Source: CAVWNR01 sp963756525
Lineage (GTDB): Bacteria; Actinomycetota; Actinomycetes; Mycobacteriales; Jatrophihabitantaceae
DNA: 64,000 nucleotides
Assembly: GCA_963756525.1 (NCBI GenBank)
Contig: CAVWNR010000009.1
Span: 992,001-1,056,000 of the forward strand
Direction: 5' to 3'
The translations under genes and the position numbers were made by a program. Shown here piece by piece: positions 34,306 through 43,579 of this stretch. The notes beneath the pieces are model-generated. The model was not told where the DNA came from and made no database searches. It saw nothing but the letters and a program-made list of their open reading frames with translations. Each line of letters begins with the position of its first letter. Position 1 is the stretch's first letter.

Positions 34306-35238
34306 ATGACCGAAGCTATTGACCTAGCCGGCAAGTCTGCGGTCGTGACCGGCGCCGGCGCCGGGCTCGGCCGGGCGGAGGCGCTGGCGCTGGCCGCCGC
34401 CGGAGCCCGCCTCGTCGTGAACGACGTCGGCGACGCGGCGCACGACGTCGTGGCCGAGATCGAGGCCGCCGGTGGCACGGCCGTGGCGGTGCCCGGTGAC
34501 GTCGGCCAGTGGTCGATGGGCGACGCGCTGGTCGGCGCCGCCGTGCAGAACTTCGGCGGTCTGGACATCGTCGTGAACAACGCCGGCGTGCTGCGCGACA
34601 CGATGCTGTTCAACCTCACCGAACAGCAGTGGGACGACGTCATCCGCGTGCACCTCAAGGGCCACGCCGCCGTGTCGCGGGCCGCGGCCGTCCACTGGCG
34701 TACCGCGAGCAAGGCGGCTGACCGGCCGGTCTACGGGCGAGTGATCAACACGTCGTCCGAGGCATTCCTGTTCGGGGGCGCAGGCCAACCGAACTACTCG
34801 GCTGCGAAGGCCGGCATCGTTGGGCTGACCTTGTCGACGGCGCAGGGCCTGTCCAGATACGGCGTTCGGGCCAATGCCATCTGCCCCCGCGCGCGCACCG
34901 CGATGACCGGTCACGTGTTCGGCGACGACGCCGCCGAGGGTCTCGATGCACTGGCGCCGGAGCGGGTCGCGGAATTCATCCGCTACCTCGCGTCGCCCGC
35001 CGCCGACGGCATCAACGGCCAGGTCTTCGTCGTGTACGGCGGGATGGTGGCGCTGCTTGCGCCGGCGACTGTGGAGCAAAGGTTCGAGGCCGCGGACGGA
35101 GTATTCACGGCGGCCGAATTCGCGGACGTCATCACGCCCTACTTCGGGGCACGCGACCCGCGCCAGACGTTCGCGGCCTACTCGATCGCGCAGCTCGACA
35201 CGACCGGCATCGCGAACCTCACGGCACGTCCGCGGTGA
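34306..35238 (+). CDS. Hsd4A-like 17beta-HSD4/3-hydroxyacyl-CoA dehydrogenase (SDR)
   Basis: 310 residues from ATG 34306. TGAGAGLG at 15-22, NNAG at 91-94, Ser150/151, Tyr164 and Lys168 make an active SDR. NNAGVLRDTMLFNL and the C-terminal extension with FADVITPYFG... resemble the SDR domain of MFE-2 and mycobacterial Hsd4A, which oxidise (R)-3-hydroxyacyl-CoA sterol side-chain intermediates. The divergent MaoC hydratase at 33299-34162 supplies the hydration step. Site C lies 20 bases upstream. Confidence 0.85.
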   Translation: MTEAIDLAGKSAVVTGAGAGLGRAEALALAAAGARLVVNDVGDAAHDVVAEIEAAGGTAVAVPGDVGQWSMGDALVGAAVQNFGGLDIVVNNAGVLRDTMLFNLTEQQWDDVIRVHLKGHAAVSRAAAVHWRTASKAADRPVYGRVINTSSEAFLFGGAGQPNYSAAKAGIVGLTLSTAQGLSRYGVRANAICPRARTAMTGHVFGDDAAEGLDALAPERVAEFIRYLASPAADGINGQVFVVYGGMVALLAPATVEQRFEAADGVFTAAEFADVITPYFGARDPRQTFAAYSIAQLDTTGIANLTARPR

Positions 35239-35248
35239 GTATCGCGGG

Positions 35249-36118
35249 TCACAGTGGGCGTGGCAGGTTCGTGAAGCGTGCCTCGTCGCGCCGGTACCAG
35301 CCGGGTGCGGCGAGCGTCCCGCCATCCACGCGCAGCGTCTCTCCGGTGACGAAGGTCGACTGGTCGCTGACGAGGAAGACGGCGGCGTCTCCATGGTCGA
35401 TCGGCTGGCCGAAGCGGCCAGCCGGCACCCACTTCCCGACGTGATCCGCGTACCGCTCGTCCGTGCTCGCCCACATCGGCGTCTGCGGCGTGTCGGTAAG
35501 GTCCGGCGCGATCGCGTTCACCCGGATCCCGTACTGCCCCACCTCGACGGCGAGGCTGGCGGTGAACGCGATGACGGCCGCCTTCAGCGCGCCGTAGACC
35601 GCGTTGCCCGGGATGCCGCGCATCCCTTCCACGGATGACACGCTGAGGATCACGCCGGCACCGCGCTGGATCATCGCCGGCAGCACGGCGTGGGTCACGG
35701 CGAGGACGTGCCCGAGGTTGAGCGCGTACATGCGCTGCCACTGCTCCGGCGTCGAGTTCACGAACGGCCCGGCCGGTCGAAAGTCGCCGACGTTGTTGAC
35801 CAAGATGTCCGTGCCGCCGAGGTCGGCCGCGCGGTTCGCGATCAGCGCGGCGCTGCCGGTCGCCGTCACGTCCGCGACCAGCACATCGGCCTTGCCGATC
35901 GCGCTCGCAGCAGCCCGGGCCGATGGCTCGTCGAGATCCACGATGAGCAGCCGGGCGCCGTGGTAGCCCAGGGCCCGCGCGATGCCGCCGCCGATCCCGC
36001 GCGCGCCGCCGGTCACGACCGCGAGCCGGCCGTCGAGCAGGGCACCGCCGGCCGGGCGGGGCAGCCGGCTCGGCGTGGCCGGTTCCTCCGGTGGTCGCAT
36101 ATACCGGCGTCCGGTCAC
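35249..36118 (-). CDS. SDR-family oxidoreductase
   Basis: 289 residues if GTG 36118 is used; this GTGA overlaps the LLM stop, whereas ATG 36100 has no ribosome site. TGGARGIGGG near the start, NNVGDF, catalytic Ser (SVSSVEG), Tyr/Lys (YGALKAAV) and a RVDGG end. An N-terminal extension of about 25 residues is not part of the fold. Substrate unknown. Last gene of the long minus-strand side-chain operon (47.4 to 35.2 kb) and convergent with Hsd4A-like SDR, 10 bases apart. Confidence 0.83.
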   Translation of the reverse strand: MTGRRYMRPPEEPATPSRLPRPAGGALLDGRLAVVTGGARGIGGGIARALGYHGARLLIVDLDEPSARAAASAIGKADVLVADVTATGSAALIANRAADLGGTDILVNNVGDFRPAGPFVNSTPEQWQRMYALNLGHVLAVTHAVLPAMIQRGAGVILSVSSVEGMRGIPGNAVYGALKAAVIAFTASLAVEVGQYGIRVNAIAPDLTDTPQTPMWASTDERYADHVGKWVPAGRFGQPIDHGDAAVFLVSDQSTFVTGETLRVDGGTLAAPGWYRRDEARFTNLPRPL

Positions 36119-37002
36119 GGCGAGAGGCCCAGCCGCTTCGCGGCGTCGGTCAACTGCTCGGCCACGTCGTCGAGCGTCTGCGCGCCGCGGGAGACCGACA
36201 GCAGGATCCGCGTCGCGCCGTAGCGCTCGGCGTCCTCGACCCGGGCGCGGTCGACGCGGCGCAACGTGCCGCCAAGGACCAGTTCGATCTCGTTGGGATC
36301 CCGGCTGGCGTGCTCGGCCGCTGCGCGCAGCGCTGCGAGCGCCTGGTCGAGCTGCTCGCCGGCGAGCCGGAGGGGTTGGAAGCCGTTTCCGACCCGGCCG
36401 GCTCGACGCGCGGCTGCCAGGCTGTGGCCACCGATGTAGATCGGCACTCCACCCGGGCGGGCCGGTTTGGGGTAGCTGTATGCGCGCTGGAAGCGCCACG
36501 TCGTCCCGGCGAAGCGCGCGCCCCCGGTGGCGTTGTCGTCCCACAGGGCCCGCATCGCGGCGATCGCCTCGTCGGCGAGCTCACCGCGGCGCGCGAAGTG
36601 CCCGCCGCACGCCTCGATCTCCTCGCGCAGCCAGCCGAGCCCGACGCAGATCCGCAGCCGTCCGCCGCAGAGCCGGTCCAGCGTGGCGAGCCTTTTGGCC
36701 AGCACCACCGGCTGATGGTTGGGCAGCACCAGCACTCCGGTCGCCAGGCCGAGCGAGGACGTCTGCCCGGCGAGGAACGCGAGGAGCTCCAGCGGGTCGG
36801 GCAGCGGGCAGTCGTCGGGCAGCGGATACCGGCCGTCCGGTGTGTACGGGTAGGCGCTCTCGGTGGCGCCAATGACCACCGAGTGTTCGACGACCGAGAT
36901 CTCGTCGTAGCCGAGTGCCTCGACGTGTCGGGCGAACGTGACGACCCACTGCGGGTCCGCGGTGCGGCCGAGTTCTGCGGGCAGGACGACTCCGAACCGC
37001 AC
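36115..37002 (-). CDS. LLM-class F420-dependent oxidoreductase
   Basis: 295 residues from GTG 37002; the frame continues upstream but there overlaps the dehydrogenase gene. VRFGVVLPAELGRTADPQW at the start, then EISVVEHSV, LGLATGVLVLPNHQPVVLAK, LRICVGLGWL and VPIYIGGHSLAAARRAGR, the signature of F420-dependent LLM proteins. Embedded between two FadE genes and an SDR with 16-base and 4-base-overlap spacing, so part of the same operon. Reaction unknown; redox chemistry on a steroid or CoA intermediate is inferred from context. Confidence 0.85.
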   Translation of the reverse strand: MRFGVVLPAELGRTADPQWVVTFARHVEALGYDEISVVEHSVVIGATESAYPYTPDGRYPLPDDCPLPDPLELLAFLAGQTSSLGLATGVLVLPNHQPVVLAKRLATLDRLCGGRLRICVGLGWLREEIEACGGHFARRGELADEAIAAMRALWDDNATGGARFAGTTWRFQRAYSYPKPARPGGVPIYIGGHSLAAARRAGRVGNGFQPLRLAGEQLDQALAALRAAAEHASRDPNEIELVLGGTLRRVDRARVEDAERYGATRILLSVSRGAQTLDDVAEQLTDAAKRLGLSP

Positions 37003-37018
37003 CGCTATCGCCGGCCCG

Positions 37019-38137
37019 TCATCCGATCGTGGTGAGGTGCGCGAGGACGTCGCCGAGCTCGGCCTCGATGGCGGCGGCGCTGCCCAGGCTGAAGGCGATC
37101 TGCCGGCCCCACAGGAAGTACCGATGGATCGGGTAATCGACATCGGCGCCGATGCCGCCGTGCAGGTGCTGGGTGGCATGGACGACGCGCAGCCCGCCCC
37201 TGGCGGCCCACCACTTCGCGACGAGCGCGGCCGCGTGGCCTTCGCTCTCCCGCCCCTGGTCGAGCAGGGAGGCCGCCCGGTGGGTGGTCAGCCGGATGTT
37301 CTGCGTGTCGAGATAGGCATCCGCTGCGCGCATCGCCACACCCTGGTTCGTGGACAGCGGCCGGCCGAACTGGATGCGTTGCGACGTGTAGGCCGCCGTC
37401 ATCGCCAGCGCCTCGGCGCATACCCCGATCGACAGCGCCGCCAACGCCACCCGGGCCCGCCGTAGCGTCCAGGCGGCGACATCCACGCCGGCGCCGTCCA
37501 GGACGTCCTCGGGTCCGGCGACGGTGTCCTGCACGGCGACCCTCGCCGCAGCGAGCTGGTCGGTCACCGCCACCAGCGTGCACGACACGCCCGGCCGCTC
37601 CGCCGGCAGCAGCACCACCTGGGTGCCACCGCCCGGCATGCGCACCGGAAGGACAAACCCCGCGGCCTGGATACCGGCCGGTACGGCCGGTATCTCGCCG
37701 GTCAGCCGCCAACCCGCGCCGTCGGCGTCGGCGGTCACCGCCGCCGGCTGCCCCGGCGCCGCGGCGAACGCCCCCGTCACGATGAGCGACCCGGCCAGCA
37801 GCCCGGGCAGCCAGCGACCGCGTTGCCGGTCCGACCCGAACCGGGCGATGGGCAGCGCGGCGGCGGCCAGCACGGACCACAGCGGGACGGGCGCCACCCT
37901 GCGGCCCTGCTGCTCGAGCAGCGCGGCGAGCGCGACCATTCCGAGACCGGCGCCGCCGTGCCGTTCGGGTATTGCGATGCCGAGCAGCCCTGCGTCGGCG
38001 AGCGTGCGCCACAGCGCCGCGTCGAAGCCGACGGCCTGCTCGATCTCCCGGACCCGGCTCGTCGGCGCCTGCTCGGTGAAGATCTTCTCGGCGAGCTCGT
38101 GGACGGCGATCAGCTCGTCGTCGAAGTCGAACTGCAT
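37019..38137 (-). CDS. Acyl-CoA dehydrogenase subunit (FadE, ChsE-type)
   Basis: 372 residues with the three-domain acyl-CoA dehydrogenase fold (GLLGIAIPERHGGAGLGMVAL at domain 1; YTSQRIQFGRPLSTNQGVAMR and QHLHGGIGADVDYPIHRYFLW at the C-terminal helices). The central region has degenerate FAD-contact motifs (TGAFAAAPGQPAAVT), which fits the less active partner of a heteromeric alpha2beta2 sterol dehydrogenase such as FadE28/FadE29. One base separates it from the next dehydrogenase, supporting a stoichiometric complex acting on a steroid side-chain CoA ester. Confidence 0.86.
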   Translation of the reverse strand: MQFDFDDELIAVHELAEKIFTEQAPTSRVREIEQAVGFDAALWRTLADAGLLGIAIPERHGGAGLGMVALAALLEQQGRRVAPVPLWSVLAAAALPIARFGSDRQRGRWLPGLLAGSLIVTGAFAAAPGQPAAVTADADGAGWRLTGEIPAVPAGIQAAGFVLPVRMPGGGTQVVLLPAERPGVSCTLVAVTDQLAAARVAVQDTVAGPEDVLDGAGVDVAAWTLRRARVALAALSIGVCAEALAMTAAYTSQRIQFGRPLSTNQGVAMRAADAYLDTQNIRLTTHRAASLLDQGRESEGHAAALVAKWWAARGGLRVVHATQHLHGGIGADVDYPIHRYFLWGRQIAFSLGSAAAIEAELGDVLAHLTTIG

Positions 38138-38138
38138 G

Positions 38139-39344
38139 TCACTTACCTCCGGTCGGCTGGGTCTCGCGGCGGCGCGCGGCGAGCGTCATCCCCAGGACCT
38201 TGGCTGCGACGATCTCGCGCATCACCTCGTTTGTCCCGCCGCCGAACGTGTTGTTCTGCGCGCGGCGGCCGAGCGCCTCGACTCGGCCCGCGATAGCGGC
38301 GCCGGGGCTATGCGGCCGTATCAGCCCTTTCGCGCCGAGCACCTCCTGCAGCATGGCGTAGGCACTCACCACCGCCTCGGTGCCCATCACCTTCGCCGCC
38401 GCGGAGTCGCCGCCGGTTAGCGAGTGGCTCGCGACGTCGGCGACGAGGCGGAGGTTGACCAGGTCTGCGGCGCTGAGCAGCGCAAATACCTCGGCGAGTT
38501 TGCTGCGCACCCACGGCAGGTCGAACACGACACCGTCGCCGGCCGGTTCCCGCTTGGACCAGGCGAGCGTCTCGGCGAACACCTCGTTCGCGAGGCCACC
38601 ACGCGCGGCCAGCGCGACCCGCTCATGGTTGAGCTGGCTGGTGATCAGCAGCCAGCCGTTGTTCAGGTCTCCGACGACATTCGTCAGCGGCACCCGAACG
38701 TTGTCGTAGTAGGTGGCGGCCGTGCTGATGCCGCCGACGGTGTGGATCTCCGTCGCGCTGAAGCCGGGATCGGTGGTCGGTACCAGGATCACCGAGATCC
38801 CCTGGTGCCGCGGGGCGTGCGGGTCAGTGCGGGCCGCGAGCCAGATCCAGTCGGCGTAGATGGCGGCGCTGGTGAAAACCTTGCTGCCGTTGATGACCAG
38901 CTCGTCGCCGTCGACCACGGCCCGGGTACGCAGCGCGGCGAGGTCGGTGCCGGCGTCGGGTTCGGTGTAGCCGATCGCGAAGATCAACTCACCAGCCAGG
39001 ATGCGCGGCAGGAAGAAGTCCTTTTGCTGCTGGCTGCCGTGCGCCATGAGTGCCGGCGCCACCGTGTTCAGCGTTACCAGCGACAGCGGGGCGTTGGCCC
39101 GAAGCGCTTCGTCGTAGAAGACGTACAGCGCCTCGGGGTCCGCGCCGCGGCCGCCGTACTCCGTCGGCCAGCCCAGCCCGAGCCAGCCGTCGCGGCCCAT
39201 CTTCCGGTAGATGCGGTCGAACGTTGGGCCGCCCTCGGTCTGATCGGCGAGGTCGCGGCGCGCGTCGTCGTCGATGATCTCGGCGAAGTAGCCGCGCAGC
39301 TCGCGACGCAGGGCCTGCGCCTCGCCCGACAGTTCCAGCTGCAT
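38139..39344 (-). CDS. Acyl-CoA dehydrogenase subunit (FadE, ChsE-type)
   Basis: 401 residues. FAD-contact motifs are intact (FAIGYTEPDAGTDLAALRTRA and KVFTSAAIYADWIWL); the C-terminus has QNNTFGGGTNEVMREIVA. Likely the FAD-binding, catalytic partner of the 372-residue subunit encoded one base downstream, resembling mycobacterial ChsE1-ChsE2, which dehydrogenates the 3-carbon side chain. The pair precedes ChsH-type hydratases functionally, which are encoded 7 kb upstream in the same operon direction. Confidence 0.87.
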   Translation of the reverse strand: MQLELSGEAQALRRELRGYFAEIIDDDARRDLADQTEGGPTFDRIYRKMGRDGWLGLGWPTEYGGRGADPEALYVFYDEALRANAPLSLVTLNTVAPALMAHGSQQQKDFFLPRILAGELIFAIGYTEPDAGTDLAALRTRAVVDGDELVINGSKVFTSAAIYADWIWLAARTDPHAPRHQGISVILVPTTDPGFSATEIHTVGGISTAATYYDNVRVPLTNVVGDLNNGWLLITSQLNHERVALAARGGLANEVFAETLAWSKREPAGDGVVFDLPWVRSKLAEVFALLSAADLVNLRLVADVASHSLTGGDSAAAKVMGTEAVVSAYAMLQEVLGAKGLIRPHSPGAAIAGRVEALGRRAQNNTFGGGTNEVMREIVAAKVLGMTLAARRRETQPTGGK

Positions 39345-39376
39345 CGTTGTCCTCCTGGTGGATGGTCGGTATGCCC

Positions 39377-41602
39377 TCAGCGCGGCAGCCCGAGCACCCG
39401 GGTGGCGATGACGTTGAGCTGGATCTCGATGGTTCCGCCCCCGAAGAGCACCGACGGCAGCCCGAGATGATCGGCGACGTCGTCGAACGGCACGTCCGGG
39501 TTCGCCGCCGCACCGTCCGGTCCGAGCAGCCGCAGCAGGTCGCGCGAGTTGTCCCGCTGCGCGATGGCGTTGTACAGCTTCTGCACGCTGATCTCCGCGC
39601 CCGGGTCGGCGCCAGCCAGCCGTGCGAATGCGCCGCGCAGGTTCATCGCTGACAGCGCGAGCTCCCGGCAGGTGCAGCGGCCCAGCACGCGCACCGCGTC
39701 ATCGCGGGCACCGGCGAACCGGCCGGCTTCCAGCAGGTGACGCACCCGCTGGGCCGAGCCGTGCGGCAGATGGCCGCCCATGCTCAACCGCTCGTTCGCC
39801 AGCGTGGTGCCGGCCAGCCGCCATCCGGCGCCGGGTTCGCCTACGAGACAGTCGTCGGGCGCGACGACGTTGTCGAGGAACACCTCGTTGAACTCGGCAT
39901 GCCCGGTGGCCTGCCGTAGCGGGCGTACCTGGACGCCGGCCGAGCGCATATTGATCAGGAAGTACGACAGGCCGCGATGTTTCGGCGCGCCCGGGTCGGT
40001 CCGGGCCAGGCAGACCCCCCAGTCTGCTTGGTGCGCAAGCGAGCTCCATACCTTCTGCCCCGACAGCCGCCAGCCGCCGTCGACCTTGACCGCCCTGGTC
40101 CGAAGCCCCGCCAAGTCGGAACCCGCGTCCGGCTCGCTGAAGAGCTGGCACCAGCGCAGCTCGCCGCGCAGCGTGGGGACGATGAATCGCTGTTGCTGCG
40201 CGCCGCTTCCGTGCGCGAGCAGCGTCGGTAGTACCCACTCTCCGATGATGATCTCGGGTGGCTCGAGGCCAGCGGCCGCGAACTCCTGCGCGATGACCGC
40301 CTGCTCGGCCGGTCCGGCGCCGAGCCCGTACGGCGGCGGGTAGTGCGGGCAGACCAGGCCCGCGTTGGCGAGCTTCGCCTGCCGCGGGCCGTTGCGGATA
40401 CCCCGCCGGCCGTAGGGCTTGGTTCCCTTGTCCGAGAGCGCCGCGGCCTCGGTGAGCACGGCGCGCACCCGCTCGCGCAGTTGCGGAAGGGCGTCCGGGC
40501 CGACGAAGGAGAAGTCGCGGTTGCCGTGCCGGGCGAGCTCACCGAGCCGGCGTGCCCAGCCGTCTTCCGGGCCGGCAATGGAGGCGATGCTGATCGCGCG
40601 CCGCTGGTAGAGGTGCGCGTCGTGTTCCCAGGTGAAGCCGACACCGCCAAAGAGGGTGATCGTCTCCAGCGCGTTGTCGACGGCGAGCGGGAGGGCGCAC
40701 AGCGCCGCCGCGGCGGCGGCGATGCGCTGCTGAACAGCGTCCTGGTCCTCCGCGCGCGCGGCGTCCCACGCCGCCGCGGCGGCGAGCTCGGTGCGCACCA
40801 GGAGCATGGCTGCCTTGTGCTGCACCGCCTGGAACCGCCCCACCGGCTGGCCGAACTGTTCGCGGGTCCGGACGTGATCGAGCGCGGCGGTAAGACCCCA
40901 CTGGGACAGGCCCGCCGCCTCCGCGGCCAGCACCGTGTTCACGACCAGCTCGACCCGTTCCCGCGGCACGTGCGGCAGCACATCGTCGGCGGCGAGCCGG
41001 TGCTCGCGCAGCGCGAGCGTGCCGACCGAGCGGGTGAGGTCGACCGGTGGCAGCGCGTCGACCTGGCCGATCCCGGCGGGCACGGTGAACCACACCCGCG
41101 TGCTCGGCTCACTGGCGACGGAGGCGGCGACGACGATGAGGTCGGCACCCGGCAGGCCCAGCGTCGGCGCTGAGGTGCCGCTCACCCGCCAGCCGTCGCC
41201 GGCGGGTGTCGCGACGAGCGGCCCGTCGTAGGCCAGCGCCCCGGTCGCCCCGTCGGCGAACTCGGCTAGCAGCTTACTGATGCGCTCGTCGTGTTGGTCG
41301 CTGCCGGCGAGGACGGCACTGGCGATCACCGTAGGCACGAACGGCCCGGGGCACAGCGCCCACCCGAGCCGCTCCACCACGACCGCGAGCTCCGTCAGCC
41401 CGGCGCCGTAGCCGCCTACCCTGTCGGGCAGGTGCAGCAGGTGTAAGCCCTGCTCGCACAGCTCGGTCCAGAAAGCCGGCCGCTCGCCGGCCGCCAGCTG
41501 TTCGAACTGCGCCCGGGTGCGATCGCTGGATATGTGCCGCCCGGCGAATGCCGCGACCGAGTCGGCCAAGGCCCGGTGCTCTTCGGTCAGCGCGATCGGC
41601 AT
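39377..41602 (-). CDS. Two-domain acyl-CoA dehydrogenase (FadE34-type)
   Basis: 741 residues containing two acyl-CoA dehydrogenase units in tandem: an N-terminal one (MPIALTEEHRALADSVAAFA; TLFGGVGFTWEHDAHLYQRRA) and a C-terminal one (LFSEPDAGSDLAGLRTRAVK; GKQ-like RGLSYFLINM; end FGGGTIEIQLNVIATRVLGLP). Only the second half keeps the FAD motif. A fused heterodimer of this size occurs in mycobacterial FadE34 (ChsE3), which acts on 5-carbon or bile-acid-like steroid side chains. So the operon covers at least two rounds of side-chain beta-oxidation. Confidence 0.86.
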   Translation of the reverse strand: MPIALTEEHRALADSVAAFAGRHISSDRTRAQFEQLAAGERPAFWTELCEQGLHLLHLPDRVGGYGAGLTELAVVVERLGWALCPGPFVPTVIASAVLAGSDQHDERISKLLAEFADGATGALAYDGPLVATPAGDGWRVSGTSAPTLGLPGADLIVVAASVASEPSTRVWFTVPAGIGQVDALPPVDLTRSVGTLALREHRLAADDVLPHVPRERVELVVNTVLAAEAAGLSQWGLTAALDHVRTREQFGQPVGRFQAVQHKAAMLLVRTELAAAAAWDAARAEDQDAVQQRIAAAAAALCALPLAVDNALETITLFGGVGFTWEHDAHLYQRRAISIASIAGPEDGWARRLGELARHGNRDFSFVGPDALPQLRERVRAVLTEAAALSDKGTKPYGRRGIRNGPRQAKLANAGLVCPHYPPPYGLGAGPAEQAVIAQEFAAAGLEPPEIIIGEWVLPTLLAHGSGAQQQRFIVPTLRGELRWCQLFSEPDAGSDLAGLRTRAVKVDGGWRLSGQKVWSSLAHQADWGVCLARTDPGAPKHRGLSYFLINMRSAGVQVRPLRQATGHAEFNEVFLDNVVAPDDCLVGEPGAGWRLAGTTLANERLSMGGHLPHGSAQRVRHLLEAGRFAGARDDAVRVLGRCTCRELALSAMNLRGAFARLAGADPGAEISVQKLYNAIAQRDNSRDLLRLLGPDGAAANPDVPFDDVADHLGLPSVLFGGGTIEIQLNVIATRVLGLPR

Positions 41603-41612
41603 CGAAACCCGT

Positions 41613-42743
41613 TCACATCCGCTCTAGAAGGAGGCAGGTGGTCGCTGCGGCAGCGCAGATCGCCACCAGGGCGAGCGTGCGGTCCGTACGCTCCAGCTCG
41701 TCTATGGCCGTTGCGAGGACGCGAATCCCCGTCGCGCCGGCGGGGTGGCCGACGGCGATCGCGCCGCCGTTGACGTTGAGCTTGTCCGCGGGCACATCCA
41801 GCACCTGCACGAAGGACATCGGAATAGCCGCGAACGCCTCGTTTACTTCCACCACGTCGATGTCGGCGAGCTTGATGCCGGTGCGGTCGAGCACCCTGCG
41901 GGCGGCCAGGATGGGATTGTCGAGTAGGTACTCGAGGTCGCCGCCGACCACTGCCTGGCCCAGGATCCGCGCTCGCGGTGTGACCCCGAGGGCGGCGGCG
42001 CGGTCGGCGGACACCAGCAGCGCGGCGCTTGCGCCATCGGAGACCTGCGAGGACGTGCCTGCGGTGTGCAGGCCGTCTTCCTTGATCGGCCGCAGCGCGG
42101 CCAACGCGGCCATGCTGGTCTCCCGCAGCCCTTGGTCACGGCTGATCAGGTGCCCGTCCGGCGTGCTCACCGGCAGGACCTGCCGGTCGAGCCGGCCGGC
42201 GTCCCACGCCGCTTTCGCGCGCTGCTGGGAGCGCAGCCCGAACGCGTCCAGTTGCTCGCGCGTGAATCCGCGGCGGCGCGCGATCCGATCCGCCGCCTGG
42301 TATTGGTCCGGGGTGTCGAAGCGCCAGGTGGCCGGCCGCGGTGTGCCCAGTCCGGTGCCCACCTTGGCGGTCAGCGGCACCCGGGACATGACCTCCACCC
42401 CGCAGGCGACTCCGGCATCGACGGCGCCGAAGGCGATCTGCCCGGCCATCAGCTGCACGGCCTGCTGGGCCGTGCCGCACTGGGCGTCGATGGCCGTGCA
42501 GCCGGCCTCTGGCGGCAGGCCGGCGTGCAGCCACGCCGTGCGGGTCACGTTGCCGAACTGCTCGCCGACCGGTGTGACGCACCCGCCGATCACCTGGTCG
42601 ACGTCCGCCGGGTCGACGCCGGTGCGGGTCAGCACGCCCCGCTGGACGTGCCCGAGCAACTCGGCGGCGTGTAGGCCGGAAAGCCAGCCGTTGCGCTTGC
42701 CGAACGGGGTGCGGGCCAGGTCGATGATCACCGGCGTGGTCAT
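41613..42743 (-). CDS. Thiolase (acetyl-CoA acyltransferase, FadA-type)
   Basis: 376 residues. The nucleophile is Cys89 in DAQCGTAQQAV; His in GHPAGATGIRVL is present. The final active-site loop, normally CxGGGxG, reads ICAAAATTCLLLERM: the Cys is kept but the glycines are alanines. The AARTPFGKRNGWLSGLHAAELL opening closely matches the thiolase at 58465, with conserved spacing. It releases acetyl- or propionyl-CoA in side-chain beta-oxidation. The start overlaps the preceding SDR stop (ATGA). Confidence 0.86.
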   Translation of the reverse strand: MTTPVIIDLARTPFGKRNGWLSGLHAAELLGHVQRGVLTRTGVDPADVDQVIGGCVTPVGEQFGNVTRTAWLHAGLPPEAGCTAIDAQCGTAQQAVQLMAGQIAFGAVDAGVACGVEVMSRVPLTAKVGTGLGTPRPATWRFDTPDQYQAADRIARRRGFTREQLDAFGLRSQQRAKAAWDAGRLDRQVLPVSTPDGHLISRDQGLRETSMAALAALRPIKEDGLHTAGTSSQVSDGASAALLVSADRAAALGVTPRARILGQAVVGGDLEYLLDNPILAARRVLDRTGIKLADIDVVEVNEAFAAIPMSFVQVLDVPADKLNVNGGAIAVGHPAGATGIRVLATAIDELERTDRTLALVAICAAAATTCLLLERM

Positions 42744-43579
42744 CGCGTCGCCTCGCCGGCGAGCGGCCGGGCGTCCAGTCCGTGCACCTGTATGCCGCGC
42801 TGCTCGAGCAGGTCGAGGCTTACGCAGACCTGACCGGTCAGGTCGGTCGGGCAGTCACACAGCACGAGCACCGCCTCGACCATCTGCTCCATCGATTCGA
42901 CCTGCTCCGGCAGCAGCGTATCGCCAACGATCGCGTTGGCGCCCTCGCTGCGCACTGCTGACCGCGGCTGCACGGCGTTCACGCGGACGCCGCTGCCGTA
43001 TACCTCGGCCGCCAGCCCGTTGTTGAGCCGGTTGAGCGCCGCCTTGGACGCGGCGTACACCGCGATCGCGCTGCCGGGCGGGACGAGCCGGAACGGCGGT
43101 CCGGGCTGGAGCCGCGCCGAGGCGCTTGAGACGTTGACGATCCACCCGGCGCCCCGGTCTCGCATGCCCGGCAGCACTTGCTGGATCAGGTCGAACGGTG
43201 CCTGCACGTTCACTTCGAACGTGAGCCGGCTGCGCCGCAACGCATAGTCGGCCAGCGGCCGGTAGATCGCCGCGGCGGCGTTGTTCACCAGGATGTCCAC
43301 GCCCCCGCGCAGCGCCTGCTCGGCTCGGCCGACGAGCCCGATCCGCGCATGCGGGTCGCTGAGGTCGGCCAGCAGGGCGGTGATACACGTGCCGTAGGCC
43401 GCCAGCCGGCTCTCCGTCTCTCTCAGGCTGCCGCCCAGCGGGTGATCACCCGGTCCGTGCGTGCGCGCGACCAGCGCCACATCGGCTCCCTCGGCGGCGA
43501 GCCGCTCGGCGACGGCTGCGCCGATGCCGCGGCTGGCCCCGGTGACGAGTGCCCGCCGGCCCGCGAACCGTCCGGTCAT
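42740..43579 (-). CDS. SDR-family oxidoreductase
   Basis: 279 residues from ATG 43579, which overlaps the DegT stop (ATGA). TGASRGIGAAV at the start, NNAAAAIY, Ser in NVSSASA and Tyr/Lys in YAASKAALNRL. Two insertions (HPLGGSLRETESRLAAYGT and ARLQPGPPFRLVPPG) are larger than in classical SDRs. It is translationally coupled on both sides: to the DegT-like protein upstream and to the thiolase downstream, so it probably acts on a product of that pair. Substrate unknown. Confidence 0.84.
   Translation of the reverse strand: MTGRFAGRRALVTGASRGIGAAVAERLAAEGADVALVARTHGPGDHPLGGSLRETESRLAAYGTCITALLADLSDPHARIGLVGRAEQALRGGVDILVNNAAAAIYRPLADYALRRSRLTFEVNVQAPFDLIQQVLPGMRDRGAGWIVNVSSASARLQPGPPFRLVPPGSAIAVYAASKAALNRLNNGLAAEVYGSGVRVNAVQPRSAVRSEGANAIVGDTLLPEQVESMEQMVEAVLVLCDCPTDLTGQVCVSLDLLEQRGIQVHGLDARPLAGEATR

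Noticed and set aside
35249..36544. SDR with a 140-residue N-terminal extension (431 residues)
   Set aside because: The extension overlaps the LLM gene in another frame; the GTGA start at 36118 explains the gene.
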